Below, one piece after another: positions 1-8,261 of a stretch of DNA of 64,000 nt. Origin of the DNA: Streptomyces varsoviensis (GTDB lineage Bacteria; Actinomycetota; Actinomycetes; Streptomycetales; Streptomycetaceae); the NCBI RefSeq assembly GCF_000718635.1, contig NZ_JOBF01000004.1:124001-188000 (forward strand), written 5' to 3'. The notes beneath the pieces were generated by a model. It made no database searches. It had not been told where the DNA came from and worked only from the letters and a program-made list of their open reading frames with translations. The translations under genes were made by a program, and so were the position numbers. Position 1 is the stretch's first letter, and each line of letters starts with the position of its first letter.

Positions 1-555
1 CGCCACCCCGGTGTCCGGGTCCGCCTCTTCCAGTCCACGGCCGAGGCCATGAGCCGCCGACTTCGCTCCCGCGAAGTCGACTTCTGCCTCGCCTCGCAAC
101 CCCTCACCGGTACCTCCATCGGCTCCGCCGAACTGCTCCGCGAAGACGTGCTCCTCGCCGTCCCCCTCGGCCACCCCCTGGCCGGCCGCGAACACGTCGG
201 CGTACGCGAACTCGCCGACGAGCCCTTCATCGCCACCCGCCCCGGCCACTGGCAACGCGCCCTCCTGGACCGGATGTTCGCCGCCGAAGGGCTCGTGCCC
301 ACCATCGGCTGCGAGGGCGACGAGCCCGGCGCGGCCCCGGTGCTGGTCAGCGCGGGCCTCGGAGTCTGCCTCGTACCCGCCATGTCGCGCGGCTCGATCA
401 CCAACGCCCCCGTCGCCCTCCTCCGCCTCGACGCCCCCTACTGCCACCGCACCCTCACGCTCGTCTGGCGCCACGACGCCTATATGTCCGCCGCCGCCCG
501 GAAGTTCAGGTCCCTCGCCATGGAACGGAAGGGCCGGCCTTGGCCGGAGCCTTGA
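1..555 (+). CDS. LysR-family transcriptional regulator, C-terminal part (5' end outside window)
   Basis: The open frame is already running at the first base (it reads HPGVRVRLFQSTAEAM), so the gene starts upstream and its winged-helix DNA-binding domain is not visible. What remains is most of the periplasmic-binding-like effector domain of LysR regulators: a block reading VDFCLAS, then LLAVPLGHPLAG, then a late GLGVCLVPAMS segment, which are typical positions in this fold. Such proteins usually control a neighbouring, often divergent, gene in response to a small ligand. No target can be assigned because the upstream side is cut off. The downstream MFS gene converges on it and is separated by a strong hairpin, so it is probably not the target. 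The family call is secure; the ligand is unknown. Confidence 0.85.
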   Translation, partial: RHPGVRVRLFQSTAEAMSRRLRSREVDFCLASQPLTGTSIGSAELLREDVLLAVPLGHPLAGREHVGVRELADEPFIATRPGHWQRALLDRMFAAEGLVPTIGCEGDEPGAAPVLVSAGLGVCLVPAMSRGSITNAPVALLRLDAPYCHRTLTLVWRHDAYMSAAARKFRSLAMERKGRPWPEP

Positions 556-644
556 GGGGGAGGGAGGGGCGAGGGGGCCGGTAGGGGGCTGGAGAGCCGG
601 TACGGAGCCGGGCGCTGGTACGGCCCCGGGCCCTGGAACGGCAC

Positions 645-683
645 CGGGCGCTCGTACGGTGGTCACGACCGTACGAGCGCCCG
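645..683. terminator. Bidirectional terminator hairpin
   Basis: A perfect 16-bp inverted repeat (645-660 and 668-683) with a 7-base loop lies between two converging genes, the LysR gene ending at 555 and the MFS gene ending at 776. There is no T-run, which is common for Streptomyces terminators. Confidence 0.7.
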
Positions 684-775
684 CGCGCTCCCCCGCCCGG
701 GGCCCGCGTCCCCACACGCGCCCCGCACCCCCCGGCCTTCGGAATCCCCCGCACCCCCGCTCCCCCACTTCCTTC

Positions 776-2431
776 CTACGCCCCCACCGGCTCCGACTCC
801 GAGCGGGGCGCGGAGCCGTCCCCGCCCCCGGGCCGTGCCGCCGCCGGCCCGGAAGCGGCCCCCGCACCCGACCCCGGCTGCTCGGACGGGCGTACCACCG
901 CCAGGACCACCAGCCCCGCGACCACCGCCACGATGCCGGAGACCAGGCAGATGCGGTCCAGGCCCGCCACGAACGACTCGTGGACCAGGGCCTCGACGCC
1001 CTGCCGGGCCGCGCCCGCCGGGGCCGAGGCGACGATGTCGCCGGAGTGGCCGCCGCTGATCGCCTCGGCCGCCCGGCCCGCCGCGTCCGCCGGGAGGGCG
1101 TCGCTGCCCGAGATCACGGTGCGGACCCGGCTCGCGAAGACCATGCCCAGGACCGCGATGCCCAGCGCGTAACCCATCTGCCGGAAGGTGTTCACGGCGC
1201 CGCTCGCCATGCCGCCGCGCTCCGGCGGGGCCGCGCCGAGGGCGGCGGAGACCAGGACCGGCATGGACATGCCGACGCCGAGTCCGCCGAGCGCGAGGCC
1301 CGGCGCGAGCGTCGCCCAGCCCGAGTCGGCCGACAGCAGCAGCGAGTGCGTCAGCGCGCCGGCGCCGATCAGCAGCAGGCCGATGCCGAGCGGGAGCTGC
1401 GGAGCGACCCGGTGCAGCACCCGGCCGCCCACGGCGCCCACGACCAGCGACACCGCGGCCATCGGCATCACCGCGAGCCCCGCCTGCATCGGGGACAGCC
1501 CCAGCACCGTCTGCAGCCACAGTCCGCCGTACGTGAGGTACGGGAACGCCGCCGCCTGCAGCAGCAGGGCCGCCGCCATCAGCACCGCGAACGACGGGCG
1601 GCGGAACAGCTTCAGCTCCAGCAGCGGCTGCCGTGCCCGGCGCTCCACGACGAGGAAGACGATCAGCGCGGCGGCCGCGACCACCAGTGCCGTCACGGTG
1701 CCGGAGTCCGACCAGCCGTGCTCGCCGCCGCGCATCAGCCCGTACGTCAGGGCGCCCGCGCAGACCGTGAACGAGATCGCTCCGGGCCAGTCGATGCCCG
1801 GCCGTCCGCCGCGCGGACCGGTCGCCTCCAGGCGCGACTCCTTGACCGAACGGAGGGTGGCCCACACCGCGAGGGCGGTCAGCGGCAGGTTGACCCAGAA
1901 GATCCACCGCCAGTCCGCGTACTCGGTCAGCAACCCGCCCAGCAGCGGCCCGACCGCCGTCGCGGCCCCGCCCGTACCACCCCAGACGCCGAACGCGACG
2001 CCGCGGTCCCGGCCCTGGTAGGCCGCCATCAGCAGCGGGGTATTGGTCGCGAACATCGCCGCCGCCCCCACGCCCTGCACGGCCCGCGCCACGATCAGCA
2101 CGGTCCCGTCCGGGGCCAGCCCGCAGGCCAGCGAGGACACCGCGAAGACGACCAGCCCCAGGACGTACAGCCGGCGGCGGCCGAAGAGGTCGGCCGCGGA
2201 ACCGGCCACCATCAGCAGCGCGGCCAGCGCCAGCGCGTAGATGTCCATCACCCACTGGAGTGAGGAGAAGGACGTGTTCAGGCCGTGCGCCATCTGGGGC
2301 AGGGCGGTGTTCACGATGGTGACGTCGACCAGCAGCATGAAGTTGCCGAGCGTGATGGCGACGAGCGGCCACCACTTGCCGCGTACCGCGCCGTCCGGGC
2401 CGCCGGGCGGATGGCTGCGCGGGTTGTGCAT
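776..2431 (-). CDS. DHA2-family (EmrB/QacA-like) MFS drug efflux transporter
   Basis: The 551-residue protein begins MHNPRSHPPGG and then shows the first membrane segment with the motif LLVDVTIVNTALP, which is characteristic of the 14-TM DHA2 branch. The loop 2-3 motif GSAADLFGRRR and the motif C region GPLLGGLLTEYADWRWIFWVN follow. The length matches DHA2 pumps. It should export a drug-like or endogenous compound across the membrane using the proton gradient. The ATG at 2431 was chosen because the upstream extension of the frame runs antisense through the divergent regulator. The Lrp/AsnC gene starting at 2561 points away from it across a 129-bp gap, a common arrangement for a pump and its regulator. 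Substrate unknown. Confidence 0.88.
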   Translation of the reverse strand: MHNPRSHPPGGPDGAVRGKWWPLVAITLGNFMLLVDVTIVNTALPQMAHGLNTSFSSLQWVMDIYALALAALLMVAGSAADLFGRRRLYVLGLVVFAVSSLACGLAPDGTVLIVARAVQGVGAAAMFATNTPLLMAAYQGRDRGVAFGVWGGTGGAATAVGPLLGGLLTEYADWRWIFWVNLPLTALAVWATLRSVKESRLEATGPRGGRPGIDWPGAISFTVCAGALTYGLMRGGEHGWSDSGTVTALVVAAAALIVFLVVERRARQPLLELKLFRRPSFAVLMAAALLLQAAAFPYLTYGGLWLQTVLGLSPMQAGLAVMPMAAVSLVVGAVGGRVLHRVAPQLPLGIGLLLIGAGALTHSLLLSADSGWATLAPGLALGGLGVGMSMPVLVSAALGAAPPERGGMASGAVNTFRQMGYALGIAVLGMVFASRVRTVISGSDALPADAAGRAAEAISGGHSGDIVASAPAGAARQGVEALVHESFVAGLDRICLVSGIVAVVAGLVVLAVVRPSEQPGSGAGAASGPAAARPGGGDGSAPRSESEPVGA

Positions 2432-2560
2432 CTGAAGCTCCCGAAGAGAGACGGCCCGTCCACTGCCGCGGGCCCTGTGGACACCACCGTCCGCCGCGCC
2501 CCGCCCCCGCTCACAGCCGGCCTCTTCTGGGCGGCGATTTCCGACACCAGTTAGCCTCGT

Positions 2561-3568
2561 GTGGTGAAAACCGACAGCCGTGACGGACTCGACCTGCGGC
2601 TCGTCCACGCGCTCCAGCTCGACGGGCGGGCCCCCTTCAGCCGGATAGCCGACGTGCTCGGCGTCTCCGACCAGACCATCGCGCGCCGCTACACCCGGCT
2701 GCGCACCAGCGGCGCGATCAAGGTACTCGGCCTCACCGACCCGGGCGTACTCGGCGAGACCGTCTGGCTCGTACGGGTCCAGTGCACGCCCGACGCCGCC
2801 ACCCCCGTCGCCGAGGCCCTCGCCCGCCGCGCCGACACCTCCTGGGTGAGCATGCTCTCCGGCGGCACCGAGATCGCCGCCGTCACCCGCGTCGCCAGCG
2901 ACCGGGACAGCGAGGCGCTGCTGCTGGAGAAGCTGCCGCGCACCCCCCAGGTGACCGGCGTCGCCGCGCACTGCCTCATCCATGAGTACTTCGGCGGCGC
3001 CCAGGGGCTCGTCAACAAGTCCGAGTCGCTGACCCCGGACCAGGTCGAGCGGCTGACCGCCTACGAACCGGCGGCGGACCGCGGCACCGGCCCCGCCCCC
3101 TCGCTCAGCGCCGCCGACGAACGGCTCTGCGCGGCGCTCGCCCGCGACGGCCGCGCCCCGCTCGCCGAACTGAGCACCGTCACCGGCTGGTCCCAGTCGA
3201 CCGTACGCCGCCGCCTCGCCGAACTCCGGAGCCAAGGGGCCCTGTTCTTCGACGTCGACTACGCCCCCCGGACCTTCGGCCACGGCACGCACGTCACCCT
3301 CATGCTCTCCGTGTCGCCCGCCGCCCTGCACGAGACCGGGGAGGCGCTGGCCCGCCACCCCGAGATCGCCTTCGCGTGCGCCATCACCGGCCCGTACAAC
3401 CTGATGGCCGTCGCCATCTGCGCCGACGTCAAGGCCCTCTACACCTATCTGACGTCGAGCATCGCCTCGCTCTCGGCCGTCCAGCGGATGGAGACTTCCC
3501 CGGTCATCCGCCAGGTCAAGGCAGCGGGCCCGTACTTCGCCGCACCACGGCGGCGCGGCCGGCCATGA
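2561..3568 (+). CDS. Lrp/AsnC-family transcriptional regulator, double-module
   Basis: At 335 residues the protein is about twice the length of a classical Lrp. It contains two copies of the Lrp layout. The first helix-turn-helix is near residues 15-55 (FSRIADVLGVSDQTIARRY) with its ligand-binding-like domain after it. A second HTH near residues 180-220 (LAELSTVTGWSQSTVRRRL) is followed by a second effector domain. The start codon is GTG, with a second GTG immediately after, so the exact start is ambiguous by one codon. TAGCCT at 2552-2557 could be a -10 box giving a near-leaderless transcript. The gene diverges from the DHA2 pump and its last codon overlaps the rhomboid-like gene by ATGA. 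It may control the pump, the membrane gene or both; this is inference. Confidence 0.85.
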   Translation: MVKTDSRDGLDLRLVHALQLDGRAPFSRIADVLGVSDQTIARRYTRLRTSGAIKVLGLTDPGVLGETVWLVRVQCTPDAATPVAEALARRADTSWVSMLSGGTEIAAVTRVASDRDSEALLLEKLPRTPQVTGVAAHCLIHEYFGGAQGLVNKSESLTPDQVERLTAYEPAADRGTGPAPSLSAADERLCAALARDGRAPLAELSTVTGWSQSTVRRRLAELRSQGALFFDVDYAPRTFGHGTHVTLMLSVSPAALHETGEALARHPEIAFACAITGPYNLMAVAICADVKALYTYLTSSIASLSAVQRMETSPVIRQVKAAGPYFAAPRRRGRP

Positions 3569-4419
3569 TCGACGGTGAGCGGGACCGGGGGGAACGGCGG
3601 GGCCAGCGGGAATCGCGGGACCACGGGGAACCGCGGGACCAGCGGGAGCACGGTGGCCGGGAAGGGGCCGCCGGCCCGGAGCGGAAGGAACTCGACCCGC
3701 TCGCCCGAGGCGCACGGGCCGTCTCCGCCGACTTCCCGCTGAGCGCCCGCGCCGTACGGGCGGTACGGGCATGGGTACGGTCCGCCCCCGGCACCCACAT
3801 CTGGCTGCTCATCATCGGCATCACCAGCCTGGTGATCGCCGCTGCGAGCCAGGGCCTGGAGACCTTCCTCCTGCACCGCACCAGCAGCAACATCCACGAA
3901 CTCAACAAGCACCCCTCGCAAGCGCTGCTCATCAGCGGGTTCTGGATCGAGAGCCCGTCCTCGTTCCTCCTCTACGCGGGCCTCTTCGAACTCGTCCACG
4001 CCAACGTCGAACGCTGGGTAGGCACCCTGCGCTGGCTCCTCACGGTCGCCACCGCCCACATCGCGGCCACGCTCGTCAGCCAGGAGGTCCTGCTCCTGGC
4101 CATCCGGGACCACTCCCTGCCGCACTCCATGAAGCACGTCGTCGACATCGGCGTCTCCTACGGCCTCGCCGCCGCCGCTGGCGTCCTCACCTACCGCTTC
4201 CCGCACCCCTGGCGCTGGCTCTACGCCGCCGGCGCGATCCTCTTCTTCGCCCTCCCCCTGCTCGCCGACGCCACCTACACCGACGTCGGCCACGCCATCT
4301 CGCTCGCGATCGGCCTCGCCGCCTGGCCTCTGACCCGCGGCCGCCGCCCGTGGCGCTTCGCGCCGTTGTCCGTGCTCCGCCATCTCCGCGGACTCCAGCG
4401 CCCCCGACTCCGCCGCTGA
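3565..4419 (+). CDS. Rhomboid-fold intramembrane protein (rhomboid-like)
   Basis: The 284-residue protein has a charged, low-complexity N-terminal arm of about 65 residues rich in Arg, Glu and Gly. About six hydrophobic segments follow. Three features match rhomboid geometry: ELVHANVERWVG (His and Asn of the second helix), DIGVSYGLAAAAG (a G-x-S-x-G where the nucleophile Ser normally sits) and DVGHAISLAIGL (His of the dyad with small-residue packing). The G-x-S-G signature is altered, as in a known actinobacterial rhomboid-like group, so protease activity is plausible but not assured. The start codon overlaps the stop of the Lrp/AsnC gene, so the two are translationally coupled. No substrate can be proposed. 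Confidence 0.68.
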   Translation: MIDGERDRGERRGQRESRDHGEPRDQREHGGREGAAGPERKELDPLARGARAVSADFPLSARAVRAVRAWVRSAPGTHIWLLIIGITSLVIAAASQGLETFLLHRTSSNIHELNKHPSQALLISGFWIESPSSFLLYAGLFELVHANVERWVGTLRWLLTVATAHIAATLVSQEVLLLAIRDHSLPHSMKHVVDIGVSYGLAAAAGVLTYRFPHPWRWLYAAGAILFFALPLLADATYTDVGHAISLAIGLAAWPLTRGRRPWRFAPLSVLRHLRGLQRPRLRR

Positions 4420-4495
4420 ACGGCACGGCGGCCCGGCCCCGGCCGAGTGGCCGGAACCGAGCCGCCGTGGTCTCACCCCGTTACCGGCGCCGCTG

Positions 4496-5203
4496 TCAGC
4501 GGTGCCGCCGCCGTCGAGGCGGCGGAGTGAGCGCGGCCAAGCGCTCACTCATCGCGCAGACGACACGGTTCGTGGCGTGCAACCGCCGGTCGAAATCATC
4601 GAGCCGGTTGTCGATGCCGTCGAGCCGCTGATCGATGCGGTCCAAGCGCGCCGAGATCCGCCCGATGACCGGCCCCAGCTCCTGCAACGCCGTGCCGACG
4701 CCCGCCATACACGCCTCCAGAGCGGTCACCCGCCGGTCGAGCGACGCGTAGCCGGGCGGCGGCTCCTGCTGCCCGCCCGTGCGGTGCGACTCCTCGGTGT
4801 CGAGGAGGTACGTACGCACGCGCTGGGCGACGGCGCTGTCGCGGAGCAGCATGGCAGCGTTGAGGACGGCCCTCCGGGTGAAGAGGGTCAGGTTCGAGCG
4901 AACCTGTGGATAACTGCGATTCGAATTTCCCTTCGAGATGGACAAGCTGTCCATCTCGAACATCCGCAGGTCATCGCCTCGAACAACGCGAAGCCCGTTG
5001 TCCTCCAGCTCGTCGCGGTGGCGCTGTACGACTTTCTGCACAGCCTCCCTGTGGATATCGAAGAACGCGGCCACGTCCTCCGTCGTGATGTGGATGCCGT
5101 CGGGGAGCAGCCGCAGCGCTCCCACCTTGTCGAGCACTTCTACGTGCCCCATGACGCTGTCGCGCATCGCGCGCGACTCCAGTAGCGCAGCTTCCGGTGG
5201 CAT
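4496..5203 (-). CDS. Phage-antirepressor-like protein with C-terminal coiled coil
   Basis: This 235-residue protein is not assigned to a named family with certainty. Its first half resembles phage antirepressor or Rha/ORF6N-type proteins: a TTEDVAAFFDIHREAVQKVV segment like a small DNA-binding helix pair, and RRAVLNAAMLLRDSAVAQRVRTYLL (residues about 105-130 written in part), typical of the antirepressor N domain. Residues from about 150 to 225 form a heptad-rich region with repeated LDRIDQRLDGIDNRLDDFD-type units, indicating a coiled coil, and the tail is Arg-rich. The gene carries a perfect 13-bp inverted repeat in its coding sequence (4933-4961) next to a DnaA-box sequence. It lies alone between converging and tandem neighbours. 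Function unknown; a domesticated phage regulator is the best guess. Confidence 0.6.
   Translation of the reverse strand: MPPEAALLESRAMRDSVMGHVEVLDKVGALRLLPDGIHITTEDVAAFFDIHREAVQKVVQRHRDELEDNGLRVVRGDDLRMFEMDSLSISKGNSNRSYPQVRSNLTLFTRRAVLNAAMLLRDSAVAQRVRTYLLDTEESHRTGGQQEPPPGYASLDRRVTALEACMAGVGTALQELGPVIGRISARLDRIDQRLDGIDNRLDDFDRRLHATNRVVCAMSERLAALTPPPRRRRHR
4933..4961. repeat. Perfect 13-bp inverted repeat inside the antirepressor-like gene
   Basis: TTCGAGATGGACA and its exact reverse complement are separated by three bases. The repeat lies 16 bases after a CCTGTGGATAACT string containing a DnaA-box match (4906-4914). The same architecture recurs at 5464-5518. Confidence 0.8.
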
Positions 5204-5477
5204 GAGGATGCCTTCCTTGTTCCGGAACGGTTCGGTGGAAGCCCGTATCCAGGGCGCAGGAGCGGAAGCTGCTCACGTGTCCACAAACCCAATGACCGGT
5301 TCTGTCGCCCGGCTTTCCTCTACTTCACGAACCCTCGACGCCTCGAACTCCAGTTGCCTCCGCGCACTAGGGACAACGAGCCGACAAACGTACGGTTACT
5401 GCGAACAGGCGATCACTCTCGTTGACGGCCGGTTCGGACCCCCCGCCTGAGCTGGGCCGAGGGCCTGTGGATAACTC

Positions 5478-5532
5478 TGCTCGAAAACCCCTTCGAAGGG
5501 ACAACGTGTCCCTTCGAAAGCCATTTCGAGCA
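5478..5532. repeat. 55-bp nested palindrome in the intergenic region downstream of the HAD gene
   Basis: Two perfect inverted repeats are nested symmetrically: an outer 9-bp arm pair (TGCTCGAAA at 5478-5486 and TTTCGAGCA at 5524-5532), 5-base gaps on both sides, an inner 12-bp pair (TTCGAAGGGACA at 5492-5503 with its complement at 5507-5518) and a 3-base centre. It begins 22 bases past the HAD stop codon, so it could end that transcript. It is also next to a DnaA-box match (5466-5474), so it could be a protein binding site. The remaining 5204-5477 stretch shows no gene or other structure that I can support. Confidence 0.75.
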
Positions 5533-5554
5533 GTCACCCAGCCCTCACCCGGCC

Positions 5555-6379
5555 TCAGCCGAAGAGGCGTTCCAACACCACCGCGATCCCGTCCTCCTCG
5601 TTGGAGGCGGTGATCTCGTCGGCGACGGCCTTGAGGTCGTCGTGGGCGTTGGCCATGGCGACGCCGTGGGCGGCCCAGCCGAACATGGGGATGTCGTTGG
5701 GCATGTCGCCGAAGGCGATGGTGTCGGCGGGCTTCACGCCGAGGCGGCGGGCGGCGAGGGAGAGGCCGGTGGCCTTGGTGAGGCCGAGGGGGAGGAGTTC
5801 GACGATGCCGGCGCCGGCCATGGTCACGCCGACGAGGCCGCCGGCGACGGCGAGGGCGATCTCGGCGAGGGCGTCGTCGGAGAGGCTGGGATGCTGGAGG
5901 TAGATCTTGTTGAGGGGCGCGGACCACAGGTCGGCGGGTTCCTGGAGGGGGACGACCGGCAGCGGGCCCTCCTGGCTGCGGTAGCCGGGGCCGACGACGA
6001 CCGCGCCGTCGAGGCCGTCGCGGCTGGCGGCCAGGTAGAGCGGGCCGACCTCCGCCTCGATCTTGGCGAGGGCCAGCCCGGCGAGCTGCCGGTCGAGGGT
6101 GACCGAGGTCAGCAGCCGCTGCTCGCCCGCGTGGTAGAGCTGCGCGCCCTGGCCGCACACCGCGAGCCCCCGGTAGTCGAGGGCGTCCAGTATGTGCTTG
6201 GTCCACGGCACGGCCCGGCCGGTGACGACGATGTGCGCCGCCCCGGCGCCGGTGGCCAGGCCGAGCGCCTCGCGCGTGCGTTCCGAGACGCTGTGGTCGG
6301 CCCGCAGCAGCGTGCCGTCGAGGTCGGTCGCGACGAGGCGGTACGGCAGCGGCAGCGGCGGCGGGGCGGCGGCGCTCAC
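5555..6379 (-). CDS. HAD-superfamily hydrolase, Cof-type (subfamily IIB)
   Basis: The 274-residue protein has the HAD motif I as [10 protein letters not shown] close to the N terminus, motif II in [11 protein letters not shown], and motifs III/IV in [11 protein letters not shown] and [14 protein letters not shown]. The large cap between them is of the IIB type, so a small phosphorylated metabolite is the likely substrate. I chose the GTG at 6379, which overlaps the serS stop (GTGA), over the longer frame upstream. The upstream extension is Arg/Pro-rich and lies inside serS. Co-transcription with serS is therefore likely, although no functional link is evident. Homologues follow serS in other Streptomyces. 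Confidence 0.85.
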   Translation of the reverse strand: MSAAAPPPLPLPYRLVATDLDGTLLRADHSVSERTREALGLATGAGAAHIVVTGRAVPWTKHILDALDYRGLAVCGQGAQLYHAGEQRLLTSVTLDRQLAGLALAKIEAEVGPLYLAASRDGLDGAVVVGPGYRSQEGPLPVVPLQEPADLWSAPLNKIYLQHPSLSDDALAEIALAVAGGLVGVTMAGAGIVELLPLGLTKATGLSLAARRLGVKPADTIAFGDMPNDIPMFGWAAHGVAMANAHDDLKAVADEITASNEEDGIAVVLERLFG

Positions 6380-7653
6380 TTGGCGACCGGCTCCAGGAAC
6401 TCCCGCCCGCCGAGGTAGGGACGCAGGACCTCGGGCACGCGCACGGTGCCGTCGGCCTGCTGGTGGTTCTCCAGGAGCGCGACGATCGTGCGCGGTACGG
6501 CGCACAGCGTGCCGTTGAGCGTGGCCAGCGGCTTGACGTGCTTGCCGTCGCGCATCCGGACGGAGAGCCGGCGGGCCTGGAACTCATTGCAGTTCGAGGC
6601 GGAGGTCAGCTCGCGGTACTTGCCCTGGGTGGGGATCCACGCCTCGCAGTCGAACTTGCGGGAGGCGGAGGAGCCGAGGTCGCCGGTGGCCACGTCGATG
6701 ACCTGGAACGGCAGCTCCAGTCCGGTCAGCCACTGCTTCTCCCAGTCCAGCAGCCGCTGGTGCTCGGCCTCGGAGTCGTCCGGATCGACGTACGAGAACA
6801 TCTCGACCTTGTCGAACTGGTGCACCCGGAAGATGCCGCGGGTGTCCTTGCCGTACGTACCGGCCTCGCGGCGGAAGCACGGCGAGAAGCCCGCGTAGCG
6901 CAGCGGGAGCTGCGACGCGTCGATGATCTCGTCCATGTGGTACGCCGCGAGCGGCACCTCCGAGGTACCGACCAGGTAGTAGTCGTCCTTCTCCAGGTGG
7001 TACACGTTCTCCGCCGCCTGGCCGAGGAACCCGGTGCCCTCCATGGCGTGCGGACGGACCAGCGCGGGGGTGAGCATCGGTACGAAGCCGGCCGCGGTGG
7101 CCTGCGCGATCGCGGCGTTGACCAGCGCGAGCTCCAGCAGCGCGCCGACCCCGGTGAGGTAGTAGAAGCGCGAGCCGGAGACCTTGGCCGCCCGCTCCAC
7201 GTCGATGGCGCCGAGCGCCTGGCCGAGCTCCAGGTGGTCCTTGGGCTCGAACCCCTCGCTCCCGAAGTCGCGCGGCGTGCCGATCGTCTCCAGGACGGTG
7301 AAGTCCTCCTCGCCGCCCACCGGGACGTCCGGGTGGACGAGATTGCCGAGCTGCCGCAGCAGCCGCTGGGTCTCGTCGGCGGCCTCGTCCTGCTCGGCGT
7401 CGGCGGCCTTGACGGCGGCGGACAGCTCGCCGGCCTTCTTCAGCAGCTCGGCCTTCTCGTCGCCGGTCGCCTTGGGGATGAGCTTGCCCAGCGACTTCTG
7501 CTCGGAGCGCAGCTCGTCGAAGCGCACGCTGGACGACCTGCGCCGCTCGTCGGCGGAGAGGAGTGAGTCGACGAGTGCGACGTCCTCTCCACGGGCGCGC
7601 TGGGAGGCGCGAACACGGTCGGGGTCCTCACGGAGCAGGCGAAGGTCAATCAC
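6376..7653 (-). CDS. serS: Seryl-tRNA synthetase
   Basis: The 425-residue protein matches bacterial SerRS in length and order. An N-terminal long coiled-coil arm (residues about 30-105) that contacts the long variable arm of tRNA-Ser is followed by the class II catalytic core. Motif 2 is visible as [19 protein letters not shown] and motif 3 near [16 protein letters not shown]; the segment [11 protein letters not shown] contributes to serine binding. It charges tRNA-Ser in the cytoplasm; a tRNA-Ser(UGA) gene is in this window at 31737. The ATG at 7653 begins [10 protein letters not shown], the standard start of the family. It overlaps the downstream HAD gene by four bases. Confidence 0.97.
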   Translation of the reverse strand: MIDLRLLREDPDRVRASQRARGEDVALVDSLLSADERRRSSSVRFDELRSEQKSLGKLIPKATGDEKAELLKKAGELSAAVKAADAEQDEAADETQRLLRQLGNLVHPDVPVGGEEDFTVLETIGTPRDFGSEGFEPKDHLELGQALGAIDVERAAKVSGSRFYYLTGVGALLELALVNAAIAQATAAGFVPMLTPALVRPHAMEGTGFLGQAAENVYHLEKDDYYLVGTSEVPLAAYHMDEIIDASQLPLRYAGFSPCFRREAGTYGKDTRGIFRVHQFDKVEMFSYVDPDDSEAEHQRLLDWEKQWLTGLELPFQVIDVATGDLGSSASRKFDCEAWIPTQGKYRELTSASNCNEFQARRLSVRMRDGKHVKPLATLNGTLCAVPRTIVALLENHQQADGTVRVPEVLRPYLGGREFLEPVAK

Positions 7654-8261
7654 CCCCTCAGGTTACCTTCGCGGGCTTCGGGGTAGCGACGCGATATTCC
7701 TTTGCGTGTCGTTATGACCGTTTTGCCGGAAGTCAAAAAGCGGTGAATGCGGCGTGCGGAGTGGTGTACGGAGCGAGGCCGGGGAATTTCCGGGCAGTGG
7801 CCGAAAAGGGGCGAATGGGTTGTGGGTCGAGCGCCGTCCCGCCTTGCGTGCGGCGGTAGTTGGGGGCGGTTGTCCACAGGCCGTGGGGATCGCAATTCTT
7901 TTATCCACAGGGTGTGAGCAAGTTCTGTGGATGTTGACGGTGATCGTTCTGTCCGTTCCGCGCTAGGCGGGGAATTTCCGGTTCAAACCGGGCTCACGCC
8001 CTCATTCGGGTGGGAATGGATCGCTCAAAAGGGTTGAACGAGGGAATTGGGGTGACGGTCACGGGGGGCGGGGCTGTGGATGGCGGGGCGGTGGCTAGAG
8101 AGATTTGTCGACGATTCCGAGGCGCAGTGTCGACTTGTCCCCAGGGTGACGAACCCCCTGTGGATAACTCGCAGGGTTGTGCACAGGTACACGGAGAGCC
8201 ATCAACAGGCCGCCCCAACGGCCGAGAGCGGACGCCCGCCCCCGTCCTCAGCCCCCCGTCC
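7654..8261. other. 608-bp intergenic region with a cluster of DnaA boxes
   Basis: No gene can be supported here. The stretch is AT richer than its surroundings and contains several 9-mers close to the DnaA box: TTGTCCACA at 7870-7878, TTATCCACA at 7901-7909, the complement of CCATCCACA at 8075-8083, a one-mismatch TTGTCCCCA at 8135-8143, the complement of TTATCCACA at 8159-8167 and a one-mismatch TTGTGCACA at 8177-8185. Three of these match perfectly to the preferred forms. The region lies between the serS start and the pheA stop, so it also contains the serS promoter, which I could not define. A DnaA-binding or titration site is the likely role. Confidence 0.65.
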
